Assembly (NCBI GenBank): GCA_002307235.1
Contig: DBTV01000035.1
Coordinates: 65,438 to 129,437 of the forward strand
Direction of reading: 5' to 3'
Source of the DNA: Acidobacteriaceae bacterium UBA1307
GTDB taxonomy: Bacteria; Acidobacteriota; Terriglobia; Terriglobales; Acidobacteriaceae
DNA length: 64,000 nt
Below the pieces are notes generated by a model. It worked only from the letters and a program-made list of their open reading frames with translations, was not told the origin of the DNA and did not search any database. Both the position numbers and the translations under genes were made by a program. Below are positions 16,276 through 25,017 of the stretch, one piece after another. Positions within the stretch are counted from its first letter, which is position 1. Each line of letters starts with the position of its first letter.

Positions 16276-19200
16276 GTGAAATCCGAAGTTGTGCCGAGGT
16301 CGGCGCGCAGTAGCGTTCAGTGTACACGCGCAGAGTGGACTCGACTCTCATGGGCCATATTGCTTTGCACCCTTTTGTTCTCACTCGCGACGTATGCGCA
16401 GGGCACGCGAGGAACGATCAATGGTACGGTAAAAGATCCCAATGGTGCGCCGCTGGCGGGCGCGCGGGTGACGCTGACGCAGTTGGAAACCAATGCCCGG
16501 CGCGAACTGACGACCTCGGCGGAGGGCACCTACTCTGCCGTGCAACTGACTCCCGGCCATTATTCGATCAAGGTTGAAGTCAGTGGCTTCAAGACCTACG
16601 AGCAGAAGAATCTTGTTTTGCAGATCGATCAGGTCTTGGAGATCGACCCGGCGCTGGCGCTGGGCGCGGCCAGCGAGGTTGTCGAAGTCACGGATGCCAC
16701 GCCGGTGCTGCAAACCGAGCAGTCCTCGGTCGGCGTTGTTCTTGACAGCCATGAATTGCAGAACACCCCCAACAACGGACGCCTTAGCCTGTACGGCATG
16801 TATATTCTTGCTCCGGGTGTGCAGAATCTGGCCTATGCGCAGGACCAGATCCAGAAGACCGGCGTGACGCTGTCGGTGGGCAGCACGCGTCGCAATTCGT
16901 ACGGCACACTGGGCACTACGCTCGACGGCACGGTCAACGAATCGGTCTATCTGCAGCGTTCGCAGCAGGAGATTCCCTCGATCGACGCCATCGACCAGTT
17001 CAAAATGATCACCAATGGCGCACCGGCCGAGTTCAACCAGCAGGCGCAGATCATCGTGGTCACCAAAAGCGGCACCAATCAGTTTCATGGCGAACTGCTC
17101 GAGTTCAACCGCTCGAAGGGTACGGGAGCCAAGGCCTATTCGTTCAAGACCCCGGCGCTGACCTCTGCTCGTCCGCCCTATGAGCGCAACGAGTACGGCG
17201 GCAATTTCTCCGGGCCGATTCTTGTGCCGAATCTTTATGACGGTCGCGACAAGAGCTTCTTCTTCCTGGCCTTCGAGGGCTTCGACTACACCTATTCTTC
17301 ATCGACCAGCACCACGCAGCCGACCGACAAGATGCGTTCGGGCGATTTCTCTGATTTTCTGCCGGGCGGGGTCTGCTACACGGGCAAGACGATGTCGCTC
17401 GTCAATCCCATCACCGGCGTCAACTATACGACAACGAACGGCAACAAGATTCCCAGCGCGGACCTGAACGCAACGACGCAGACGCTGCTGACGCAGCTCT
17501 ATCCGCACGCCACTAACCAGAACGTCTGCGGCAGCACCAACACCTACGAGACCATCGGCTACTCGCAGTCCGCCCGCCGCTTTTCGGCGCGTCTTGACCA
17601 CAAGCTCACCGCCAACGATCAGTTGCGCGCCACCTTTCTGCATGCTTTCTACGGTCCGTATGCGGCTGGTTGGACCGATAGTCTCGCGGGTGGCTACGGT
17701 GGCATCGGCGAGCATGATGTCGACTCTATCCTAGGCTGGACGCACACCTTCTCGCCCACGTTGGTTCTCGACGTTCCTGCTTCGTACCAGCACCTGCACG
17801 TCTATCGCAATCCGCACTCGCTGTATAACTTTGGTTCGACCATCCCTGGCCTGGGTACTTCGGCCGGTGATGGCGCGCCGACGATCTCCATTGTTACGCC
17901 GAGCACCGCTGCGGCACCGACCTCCTACACCGGGGTCAGCGATTCGGCCGCTGGTTATCCTTCGCTCGAACAGGCCTACCAGCTTACGCCGAGCATCACC
18001 AAGATTCTGGGCAAGCACACCATCAAGGCTGGCGTGACGGTTCTCTACGACAGCTACTATCAGGCATCGATCGTCTCCACCGGCAGCTTCACCTTCAATC
18101 AGGCTTATTCGGGCGACTCGTTTGCCGACTTCCTGCTCGGCGTTCCCTACCAGAGCGGAAACGGCAGCCCCAGCGGTCGCTATCCAATTCACCTCATCAG
18201 CCTTGAATATGACGGCTATGCGCAGGATGACTGGAAGCTGACGCAGAAGCTGACGTTCAACTACGGTCTGCACTACTCCAAGCAGCGCTTTGCCGACGAC
18301 CCCTATCACAAGAGCGCCCTGTGGATTCCCGAGCAACAGAAGGAGGTCGTCTTCGGCAATACCTATCCGACTCCCTACGTCTCGACCTACATGAGCATTC
18401 TGCAAAAGTACAGCGCCATCGAGACCTCGGCGACGGCGAACATGAGCTCGAATCCGTGGGATTATCTGAAGCAGCCCAGCTCGAACTTTGCTCCGCGCTT
18501 CGGCTTTGCCTATCAGGCCGCGCCCAAAACGGTGGTGCGGGGCGCCTACGGTATCTACTTCAACCTGCTGGCCTCCGATTACATGTACTACTTCCTTAGC
18601 CAGGTGCCCTTCCAGGGAACGGCGACCTACTCCAACAGCAAGACGGCCTACAACGGCAGTTACTTCACCATGAGCAATCCGTTTGTGACGCAGGGCACCT
18701 TCGGCTCGACGACCTTTTCGGTCAACGCGCAGCACAAGTCGGTGACGCCCTACAGCGAGGCCTATAACCTCGAACTCGAGCAGGAACTGCCTGGCAGCAT
18801 GGCCCTGCGCGTCGCCTTCGTCGGCATGCACAACATGAAGCAGAACGACAATGGCAGCACGCTGTCACAGAACCTGAACGCACCTGCGGGCTCAACGCCG
18901 CGCGTCTACACCGGAGGCTCGGATCTGCAGACGCACTATCTCCATCAGCCCTTCAGCTCCATCAGCGGCTACAACGCGCCCTATCAGCACACCACGCAGA
19001 ATGCGTTGCAGGCCAGCCTGCGCAAGCAGTATCGCGGTGGTTCGTCGATCAACGCGCAGTTCCAGTGGACGCGCATTCTCGGTGTCGAGGCCTTCGCCAA
19101 CCCCAACGGCTCAACGCCGAACGACTCCTACGGCCCGGTCAGCGGCATCACGCCCCTGGTCCTGAACATGAACTACACCTACGCGCTGCCGATCGGCCGC

Positions 19201-19749
19201 GGTCAGTTGTTGCTCGGCAATGCAGGCAAGCTGCTCAACACCATCTTCAGCGGGTGGAACTATTCGGGGGTCGGCACCTTCCAGAGCGGACAGCCCGTCA
19301 ATCCCATTACCAACCAGAGCAACACCATGTGGACCTGGCAGTGGAACAGCCTGCGCCCGAATCGCGTTGCCGGCCAGTCGCTCTACGCTGCCCACAAGTC
19401 GCCGCGTGGCACCTGGTTCAATCCGGCGGCCTTCACCGCGCCCACCACCTACACCGGAACCGATGGCGGCACCTACGTCAACCAGGGAACGGCCAGCTAC
19501 AACATGCTGCGCGGCCCGGGCTGGTGGAACCTGGACATGAATCTGGTCAAGAACATCAAGTGGAATCGCTATAACGTGCAGTTGCGCGCCGACTCCTACA
19601 ACACATTCAACCATCCCAACTTCTCGACCCCGAATGCCACCGTCTATACCAGTGGCACCAACGCAGCCTTTGGCACCATCACCAGCACCTCGAGCACACC
19701 GACCTACGAGGCCCGCTCGCTTGAGTTCGGTGCCAAGTTCAACTTCTAA
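16276..19749 (+). CDS. TonB-dependent receptor, Oar-like, with carboxypeptidase-regulatory-like domain
   Basis: This 1157-residue outer-membrane protein has a signal peptide (hydrophobic 25-40, ending 'TYAQG'), then a carboxypeptidase-regulatory-like beta-sandwich at about 44-130 ('GTINGTVKDPNGAPLAGARVTLTQ'). A plug domain follows ('SIDAIDQFKMITNGAPAEF'), then a long beta-barrel ending 'SLEFGAKFNF' with the C-terminal Phe needed for outer-membrane insertion. Such receptors are strongly expanded in Acidobacteria and take up large substrates, usually glycans or siderophores; the ligand is not evident. The GTG at 16276 follows a perfect AAGGAG. A strong terminator lies 25 bp after the stop. Confidence 0.93.
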   Translation: MKSEVVPRSARSSVQCTRAEWTRLSWAILLCTLLFSLATYAQGTRGTINGTVKDPNGAPLAGARVTLTQLETNARRELTTSAEGTYSAVQLTPGHYSIKVEVSGFKTYEQKNLVLQIDQVLEIDPALALGAASEVVEVTDATPVLQTEQSSVGVVLDSHELQNTPNNGRLSLYGMYILAPGVQNLAYAQDQIQKTGVTLSVGSTRRNSYGTLGTTLDGTVNESVYLQRSQQEIPSIDAIDQFKMITNGAPAEFNQQAQIIVVTKSGTNQFHGELLEFNRSKGTGAKAYSFKTPALTSARPPYERNEYGGNFSGPILVPNLYDGRDKSFFFLAFEGFDYTYSSSTSTTQPTDKMRSGDFSDFLPGGVCYTGKTMSLVNPITGVNYTTTNGNKIPSADLNATTQTLLTQLYPHATNQNVCGSTNTYETIGYSQSARRFSARLDHKLTANDQLRATFLHAFYGPYAAGWTDSLAGGYGGIGEHDVDSILGWTHTFSPTLVLDVPASYQHLHVYRNPHSLYNFGSTIPGLGTSAGDGAPTISIVTPSTAAAPTSYTGVSDSAAGYPSLEQAYQLTPSITKILGKHTIKAGVTVLYDSYYQASIVSTGSFTFNQAYSGDSFADFLLGVPYQSGNGSPSGRYPIHLISLEYDGYAQDDWKLTQKLTFNYGLHYSKQRFADDPYHKSALWIPEQQKEVVFGNTYPTPYVSTYMSILQKYSAIETSATANMSSNPWDYLKQPSSNFAPRFGFAYQAAPKTVVRGAYGIYFNLLASDYMYYFLSQVPFQGTATYSNSKTAYNGSYFTMSNPFVTQGTFGSTTFSVNAQHKSVTPYSEAYNLELEQELPGSMALRVAFVGMHNMKQNDNGSTLSQNLNAPAGSTPRVYTGGSDLQTHYLHQPFSSISGYNAPYQHTTQNALQASLRKQYRGGSSINAQFQWTRILGVEAFANPNGSTPNDSYGPVSGITPLVLNMNYTYALPIGRGQLLLGNAGKLLNTIFSGWNYSGVGTFQSGQPVNPITNQSNTMWTWQWNSLRPNRVAGQSLYAAHKSPRGTWFNPAAFTAPTTYTGTDGGTYVNQGTASYNMLRGPGWWNLDMNLVKNIKWNRYNVQLRADSYNTFNHPNFSTPNATVYTSGTNAAFGTITSTSSTPTYEARSLEFGAKFNF

Positions 19750-19773
19750 ACCCTCGGGATAAACCCACCAGCC

Positions 19774-19806
19774 AGCCCCCGCTCCTAGCCGCGGGGGCTG
19801 CTTTTT
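19774..19806 (+). terminator. Rho-independent terminator after the TonB receptor
   Basis: A 9-bp perfect stem AGCCCCCGC (19774-19782) / GCGGGGGCT (19791-19799) with an 8-nt loop is followed by GCTTTTTG. Confidence 0.9.
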
Positions 19807-19953
19807 GCGTACGAGCCCGTCTGCCCGTTCAAAATTGTTTTGTGAGCACTTTCTCCCTCTTCTGCGTCTTATTCGTTTGTAGGCGAGGGCGATACTCTGG
19901 ATGAGAGACGTCTTTCCGGTAGTACGCGTGTCGCAGAAAATCGAGGGGTTTGG

Positions 19954-21111
19954 ATGAAGATGGCGAAGTGGTTCCTGTTGCTGACGACGGTGGTCCCGGT
20001 TCTGACCGGATGCTCGGGCTTTTGGAATGCGCCCAGCAGCAGTTCCAGCACCACCAGCACCACCACGCTTTCGAGCGGATACTTCTTCGTGCTCAACGTC
20101 GAGACCAACCAGATTGTCTCCTACTACGTCAGCGCGGGCACGCTCACCAAGGTCGCCACGTATACGACGCCCGATACGCCCATTACCCTCACCGTCGCTC
20201 CCAACGACACGCATCTGTACCTGAGCACGGCCAGTGGCATCTATGTCTACACCATCAGCTCCGGCAAGTTGACGATTGCCAATAGTGGCGACACGATCTC
20301 GAGCGATGTCGCCTACACCATGCAGGTCGACCAGACCAGCGGCTGGCTGATCGAGGCCGTCAATGGCCAGTCCTATGCCTCTGCCATTCCCGTTAGTTCT
20401 TCCACGGGATTGCCGACTTCGACGACGCAGCAAACTGTTTCCCTCTACTCCTCGTCGATCCAGCAGATCGCCGTCTCGCCAAATAACGATTACGTCTTTA
20501 TCGCAATGGGCTCGGGCGGCACGCAGGTGATTCCGTTTACCCCGGGTAATAGCAACCCCTTTGGCTCGACCAGCCGCATTGGGGTCTACGGCTCCTCGGG
20601 TGCCGCTCTGTCGGTGGCCGTCGATCCCAGCGAGCGTCTGCTCTACATCGGCGAAACCGCCGTCAGCTCCAGTTCAAACTCCGGCGGCCTGCGCGTCTTC
20701 AAGATCAGCACCAGTGCGGGCACCTTCACCGAACTCTCTGCTTCGCCCTACGGCAGCAAGGGCCTCGCGCCCTATTCGATTCTGCCCGAGGCGGGTGGCA
20801 GTTATGTGTATGTTGCCAACCGGCAGACCTCAAGCGGCTCGACCGGCGTTATCGCGGGCTTTACCATCACCTCGTCGAGCAGCACGTATGCGCTGACGGC
20901 GCTCGGCAGCACCTTTAGCGCAGGAAAATACACCGTGGCTCTTGCCGAGGATTCCACCGACCAGTTCGTCTTTGCCGTCAACTACGGCGGCAGTTACGAT
21001 CTGACCGGTTACGTCTTCGATTCAAGCAGTGCGGGCTATCTGGATACCGTTGTGGAATCGACCACGGGCACCGATCCTGTCCAGGCCAGCGCCATCGCAG
21101 CCCTGCGCTAG
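19954..21111 (+). CDS. Beta-propeller lipoprotein, lactonase (YncE/Pgl)-like
   Basis: This 385-residue lipoprotein has a lipobox 'PVLTGC' with Cys20, a Ser/Thr-rich linker (25-45), then repeated strands of a seven-bladed propeller ('YFFVLNVETNQIVSYYV', 'YLSTASGIYVYTI', 'YVFIAMGSGGTQVI', 'LLYIGETAVSS', 'YVYVANRQTSS'). The blade pattern is that of the lactonase/6-phosphogluconolactonase-like or YncE-like groups. In acidobacterial lipoproteins of this type enzyme activity is unproven. GAGGGG precedes the ATG. It lies between two terminators, so it is probably monocistronic. Confidence 0.78.
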   Translation: MKMAKWFLLLTTVVPVLTGCSGFWNAPSSSSSTTSTTTLSSGYFFVLNVETNQIVSYYVSAGTLTKVATYTTPDTPITLTVAPNDTHLYLSTASGIYVYTISSGKLTIANSGDTISSDVAYTMQVDQTSGWLIEAVNGQSYASAIPVSSSTGLPTSTTQQTVSLYSSSIQQIAVSPNNDYVFIAMGSGGTQVIPFTPGNSNPFGSTSRIGVYGSSGAALSVAVDPSERLLYIGETAVSSSSNSGGLRVFKISTSAGTFTELSASPYGSKGLAPYSILPEAGGSYVYVANRQTSSGSTGVIAGFTITSSSSTYALTALGSTFSAGKYTVALAEDSTDQFVFAVNYGGSYDLTGYVFDSSSAGYLDTVVESTTGTDPVQASAIAALR

Positions 21112-21130
21112 CGTGTCCTATTTGGGTCCT

Positions 21131-21165
21131 CGCGGGGGCTTTCCCGGCCCCCGCGGCTGTTGTTT
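21131..21165 (+). terminator. Rho-independent terminator after the propeller lipoprotein
   Basis: CGCGGGGGC (21131-21139) pairs with GCCCCCGCG (21147-21155) around a 7-nt loop and is followed by GCTGTTGTTT. Confidence 0.8.
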
Positions 21166-21202
21166 CGGGGAGAAGGTGCTATCCTCAAGGTGTTTACAGA
21201 CC

Positions 21203-22372
21203 GTGGCCAAGAATTCTTCCATTTTTTTCGCTAATTCTTTAGGGCGTTTGCGCGTATCAAAAGCCCTGCTGGGGTGTGCCCTGTTGCTGAGTGCAACCGG
21301 GTGCTCGCGTTTTCATCGCCACTCGACCGATACCGTCTACGTTTCGGCGCGCCAAACCTATCTGCATGATCGCGTTGCCGCCGTCTCGAACCGCGTGGCG
21401 GGTGTGACCAACGGGCAGGTTCTCGAGGTGCTCGACCGCAATCGCCGCTTTCTGAAGGTCAAGACCGACAAGAACCAGATCGGCTGGATCGAAGAGCGCG
21501 CGGTGATCGACACCAAGACCTATGCCGCCTTTCAGCAACTCTCCGATCAGCATAAAAACGATGTGGTGACCGCACAGGCCAGCCTGCGCGACGACCTCTA
21601 CATGCACCTGACGCCGGGCCGCACCGCCGAGCATTTTTATCTGATTCCGGGCAACACCAAGGTTCAGTTGCTGACGCGCGCCTCCGTGCAGCGCTCCAAC
21701 TCGAATGCCACAGCGCCTGCGCCCAAGTCCGTTGTTCCGGCGACGCCGCCGAACGGTGCCAAGCCGGCGACCGAGGCTCCTGCCCCTGTGGCTCCCGCTC
21801 CGCCGCCGATGGAAGACTGGTGGCTGGTCCGTGATGGCCAGGGGCGCACGGGCTGGCTTTTGTCGAGTCGGCTCGATGTTGATGTGCCGGATGCCATTGG
21901 CCTTTACGCCGAAGGCCAGCACATTGTGGGTGCCTGGCCGCTGGCGCAGGTCACCGACGTTGACGACAACGGCGCCAGCCATACCGAGATTGAATATCTG
22001 ATGGCTCTGTCGGCGCCCAAGGCCGGTCTGCCCTACGACTTCGACCAGCTTCGCGTCTTTACCTGGAACCTCAAGCGTCATCGCTACGAGACGGCCTTCC
22101 GCATGCGCAACATTCGCGGCTATCTGCCGTTGCACGTGACGCAGGCGACGGGCAATGGCCCGGCCAGCTTCCAGTTCCTGATCGCCAACAATGACAAGGC
22201 GATGGCGGACCCGGCGACCGGCGCGGCCCGGCCCGTGGTTCCGCGCATGCTCAGCTATCAGTTGATCCAGACGCGCGTGATGCGAACCGGCCCCGACATG
22301 GGCCCGCTACCGAACTTTGGTGGTGGCGATGACGACAAGAACAAGAAGGACGCCAAGAAGAAGCACAAATAG
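21203..22372 (+). CDS. SH3-domain lipoprotein
   Basis: From the GTG at 21203 the product is 389 residues, with a lipoprotein signal ending 'LLSATGC' (Cys34). Two bacterial-SH3-like segments follow: 'LHDRVAAVSNRVAGVTNGQVLEVLD' up to 'GWIEERAVID', and a second split by a Pro/Ala-rich linker (about 170-200) that resumes with 'WWLVRDGQGRTGWLLSSRLDV'. The last 150 residues have no recognised domain and end in a Lys/Asp-rich tail. SH3 domains of this kind often contact peptidoglycan. An open frame continues upstream to 21029, but it overlaps the preceding gene and terminator, so I reject it. The start is uncertain by some codons. Confidence 0.7.
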   Translation: MAKNSSIFFANSLGRLRVSKALLGCALLLSATGCSRFHRHSTDTVYVSARQTYLHDRVAAVSNRVAGVTNGQVLEVLDRNRRFLKVKTDKNQIGWIEERAVIDTKTYAAFQQLSDQHKNDVVTAQASLRDDLYMHLTPGRTAEHFYLIPGNTKVQLLTRASVQRSNSNATAPAPKSVVPATPPNGAKPATEAPAPVAPAPPPMEDWWLVRDGQGRTGWLLSSRLDVDVPDAIGLYAEGQHIVGAWPLAQVTDVDDNGASHTEIEYLMALSAPKAGLPYDFDQLRVFTWNLKRHRYETAFRMRNIRGYLPLHVTQATGNGPASFQFLIANNDKAMADPATGAARPVVPRMLSYQLIQTRVMRTGPDMGPLPNFGGGDDDKNKKDAKKKHK

Positions 22373-22386
22373 GCAGGCGTAGAAAC

Positions 22387-22427
22387 AGAAAAAACGGCGG
22401 TGAGCTTTGGCTCCCGCCGTTTTTTTC
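22387..22427. terminator. Bidirectional-type terminator after the SH3 lipoprotein
   Basis: AAAAAACGGCGG-TGAGC pairs with GCTC-CCGCCGTTTTTTT around TTTG with one bulged base. T-tracts occur on both strands, so it can stop transcription from either side. Confidence 0.88.
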
Positions 22428-22557
22428 TGTTGGATTGTTCTTCCCCAACGGCATTGGGGGTGCAATCCGACGTACGTCCTTGGCCGTTTCTCGGAGGCGG
22501 CTTTCTCGGATCGCCGCGATCAAGGCGTTGCCTGGCGCTCGTTGATGGCAGGGCTGT

Positions 22558-22729
22558 GTTTTGAAGGGGCATGGATTCATCCATGCCATACAACGCTAAT
22601 AAAATCGCGGGCTTCAGCCCCTGCGGGAAGATTGTCGGCAGAAAGCAATCTGGAAATATCCCTCAGTGCCTGAAGGCGGAACCTCTTTGCTCTTCTTTCG
22701 GTCCGGCTGAAGCCAGACCCTTTCAAAAC
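22558..22729 (-). repeat. MITE-like palindromic element, GTTTTGAAAGGG family, copy 1 (172 bp)
   Basis: The ends are near-perfect inverted repeats GTTTTGAAGGGG and CCCTTTCAAAAC. Inside are three to four short palindromic modules: GGCATGGATTCATCCATGCC next to one end, GGGCTTCAGCCC in the middle, and GGTCCGGCTGAAGCCAGACC next to the other, separated by conserved spacers such as GAGCAAAGA and AAGATTG. Read on the minus strand it aligns along its whole length with the copies at 47096-47267 and 61767-61936. There is no coding capacity and no transposase nearby. Confidence 0.85.
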
Positions 22730-22748
22730 GAGGCGGAGAATCTTTGTT

Positions 22749-22796
22749 CGCAGAAAGACGAGAGGCAGGCCGAAGCCTGCCTCTCGTCTTTCTGCG
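22749..22796 (-). terminator. Long perfect hairpin downstream of the ArnT-like gene
   Basis: A 22-bp perfect stem (22749-22770 with 22775-22796) closes on a CGAA tetraloop, 14 bp beyond the stop of the minus-strand gene. It contains AAAGACGAGAGGCAGGC and its complement. There is only a short T-rich run after it, so its action as a terminator or 3'-end stabiliser is inferred. Confidence 0.65.
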
Positions 22797-22809
22797 TGCG
22801 CCGCGCTGG

Positions 22810-24807
22810 TTAGTTCAGCGGCCGGTCGGTCCACATCGCCTTGTCGGCGATGGTCTGTACCGGGTAAAGGCGGCCGTTGAGCAGCTGTTCCACCTTGTTC
22901 TGGTTCACGTCCTCGGCAAAAATCCACTTGCGTTCGCCGGTGCCCCAGCTCTTTGAAAGCTCTTCTTCGCTGATGTCGATCTTGGGCGCGTCCGGGTAGC
23001 AGGAGCCCCACAGCAGCGTTGAGCCTTCGCCGTGCTGGCCGCAGGGTTGGGTTACGATCAGCGCCGGTTTGCCGTGCAGGAACTTGTGCGTGTAGAAGAT
23101 CACGCTTGAGCCGTCCGACTCGTCCCCGTAGATGATGAAGGTGTCGGTCGGCGCGCCCTTGGCGATGATGGTGTCGGCCATCTGCTTCGAGCTGAGCATC
23201 GGCTCAAAGCGCGCGAAGGCGATGTGCGCGGCGATCAGGAAGACTGCCGTCGTCAGCGCCACGCTGACGGTCGCGGCCACGTGCTTGCCCTTGAGGCGCA
23301 GCACCCAGCCGATGACCGGGCCGACGAGCAGGGCAAAGGCCGCGAGGCCCGCAGGCAACCGCAGCGCGGCAAAGGCCGAGCCGGTCAGATCGAACAGGTG
23401 CGACATCGACAGCGTGTAACCGGCCACGGCGCGGTGCGCCAACAGGGTTCCGATGTCGGCGACGTGGGGCAGGTTGCGCGAGGTCCACAGGCCCCAGATC
23501 AGCGCGACCGCAGCCAGCACGCCGATGAAGGCGAAGATGGCCTGCGCCCAGGTGAGCCATGCGGTCGAAAGCTGCGGCTTCGAGTCCTCAGGCGTGCGGC
23601 CCAGCTCGATATTCGAGATGATGCCCGAGATGAGGATGATCAGCGGAGCCCAGACCGGGAAGGTGTAATACTCCTGGTTCGACGAGATGGCGAAGAACAG
23701 CAGCGTCCAGCCCGAGAACAGGCCCAGCAGCCAGATGGAGCGCACGCGGAACTTCTGTTGCGCCATGTAGGCCGAGGGATTGTTCTTGAGCGCGTTGTCC
23801 AGATAGAAGTCCACCGTCAGGCCCGAGTCGCGGCGCAGATGGTGCATCCAGCTTCCGCGCGAGCGCCAGGCCGAAACCAGCGCCGCCGGCACGAACAGGC
23901 TCCACGGGAAGAGCCAGACCAGGTGCAGCAGCCAGTAGGCAATGTGCGGCAGCTTGTTGTAGTCATGCGGATAGCGCAGCGAGAAGAAGCGCATCACATG
24001 CTCGTTGATGAAATAGAAGTAGAAGAAGCCGTGGACGTTGCCCAGCGTCGGATGGTTGCCGACGGGGTTGCCCTGATCCGGGTTCTGCAGGCCGCAGAGG
24101 ATATGCCACGGAGCGGCAATGGCCAGAAACAGCAGAAAGCCCGTGACCAGGCGCAGCTCGCGCCAGCGACGCCACTGGCCGGTCAGCATCAGGTAGGGAA
24201 TCGCCGCGCCAAAGAAGAAGACCGGCGAGATCAGTCCCTTGGTCAGCGTCGCCAGCGCCACGCAGGCCCATGAAAGATAGAAGCGGTTCGGCTTGTTGTC
24301 CTCAAGGCCGGTGATCAGTCCGTAGAGAGCAGCCAGCAGCAAAAAGCTCAGAATCGATTCGGGGATAATGAAGCGCGTAAACAGGAAGGCTCCGACCGAG
24401 GTCAGAACGCCGAGGCCCGCATAAAGACCGGCACGTTCGCACCAGGCGCGGCGCGTCCACCGCCAGGCCAGCCAGGCCAGACCGAGCATCGCCAGCGCGT
24501 TCGGCAGGTGTGTCGCAAAGGTATTCTGTCCGAAGACCTTGTACGTGATCCCCACCAGCCAGTACGGCAACGGCGGCTTCTCAATGTAGCGGATGCCGTT
24601 GATATAGGTCGTGATCCAGCTTCCACCTTCGGCGATGGTCTGCGCGCACTGCGCATGGGCCGAGTCCACGTCGTCAAGCAGCGGCGGCGAAAACAACGAG
24701 GCAAACTGAACGGCGGCAAAGATCGCAGCAAAGAGCAGCCAGACCGTCAGCGTCGACGGGGCTTGCTGTGGGCGGGATTGCGTGTTGGTGTCGGTCGTCA
24801 TAGGCAT
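22810..24807 (-). CDS. ArnT-like glycosyltransferase, GT39/PMT family
   Basis: The 665-residue inner-membrane protein has a first helix at about 20-40 followed by 'FSPPLLDDVDSAHAQCAQT', the acidic loop of ArnT/PMT enzymes that contacts the lipid-phosphate donor. 'YIEKPPLPYWLVGITYKVFG' and 'WTRRAWCERAGLYAGLGV' follow, as in undecaprenyl-phosphate aminoarabinose transferases. About eleven helices follow, then a periplasmic domain of about 180 residues. The transferred sugar and target (lipid A or other) are unknown. I choose the ATG at 24807, which lies in a TAGGCAT/ATGCCTA palindrome; a second ATG is two codons later. Upstream frame extension into the divergent ppx is rejected. Confidence 0.82.
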   Translation of the reverse strand: MPMTTDTNTQSRPQQAPSTLTVWLLFAAIFAAVQFASLFSPPLLDDVDSAHAQCAQTIAEGGSWITTYINGIRYIEKPPLPYWLVGITYKVFGQNTFATHLPNALAMLGLAWLAWRWTRRAWCERAGLYAGLGVLTSVGAFLFTRFIIPESILSFLLLAALYGLITGLEDNKPNRFYLSWACVALATLTKGLISPVFFFGAAIPYLMLTGQWRRWRELRLVTGFLLFLAIAAPWHILCGLQNPDQGNPVGNHPTLGNVHGFFYFYFINEHVMRFFSLRYPHDYNKLPHIAYWLLHLVWLFPWSLFVPAALVSAWRSRGSWMHHLRRDSGLTVDFYLDNALKNNPSAYMAQQKFRVRSIWLLGLFSGWTLLFFAISSNQEYYTFPVWAPLIILISGIISNIELGRTPEDSKPQLSTAWLTWAQAIFAFIGVLAAVALIWGLWTSRNLPHVADIGTLLAHRAVAGYTLSMSHLFDLTGSAFAALRLPAGLAAFALLVGPVIGWVLRLKGKHVAATVSVALTTAVFLIAAHIAFARFEPMLSSKQMADTIIAKGAPTDTFIIYGDESDGSSVIFYTHKFLHGKPALIVTQPCGQHGEGSTLLWGSCYPDAPKIDISEEELSKSWGTGERKWIFAEDVNQNKVEQLLNGRLYPVQTIADKAMWTDRPLN

Positions 24808-24818
24808 TTCTATGCCTA
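24801..24818 (-). promoter_or_regulatory. Palindrome enclosing the start codon of the ArnT-like gene
   Basis: TAGGCAT (24801-24807) and ATGCCTA (24812-24818) form a 7-bp stem with a 4-nt loop. On the minus strand the start codon ATG (24807-24805) sits in one arm and the only SD-like GTAGG in the other, so folding would reduce initiation. Confidence 0.4.
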
Positions 24819-25017
24819 CAAGGATAGCAGCCCCTTCTAACGCTGATCGATAAGTGTTTCGTAAAACCGCAGGAAGGGGCGATTTGGCCCGCTTTGCGGT
24901 ATGCGGTGCACCGTCTTGTATTGCGGTATGGCATGGGAGTTCTGGTATGAACCTTCTCTGACAACAAACGCCACACCACCTTTTTTCCTTTCGCGCTGCA
25001 TCTTTTGCCCCGCCGGG

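Noticed and set aside
19111..20433. 440-codon minus-strand frame across the TonB receptor end and propeller lipoprotein
   Set aside because: It crosses a strong terminator and two well-supported plus-strand genes.
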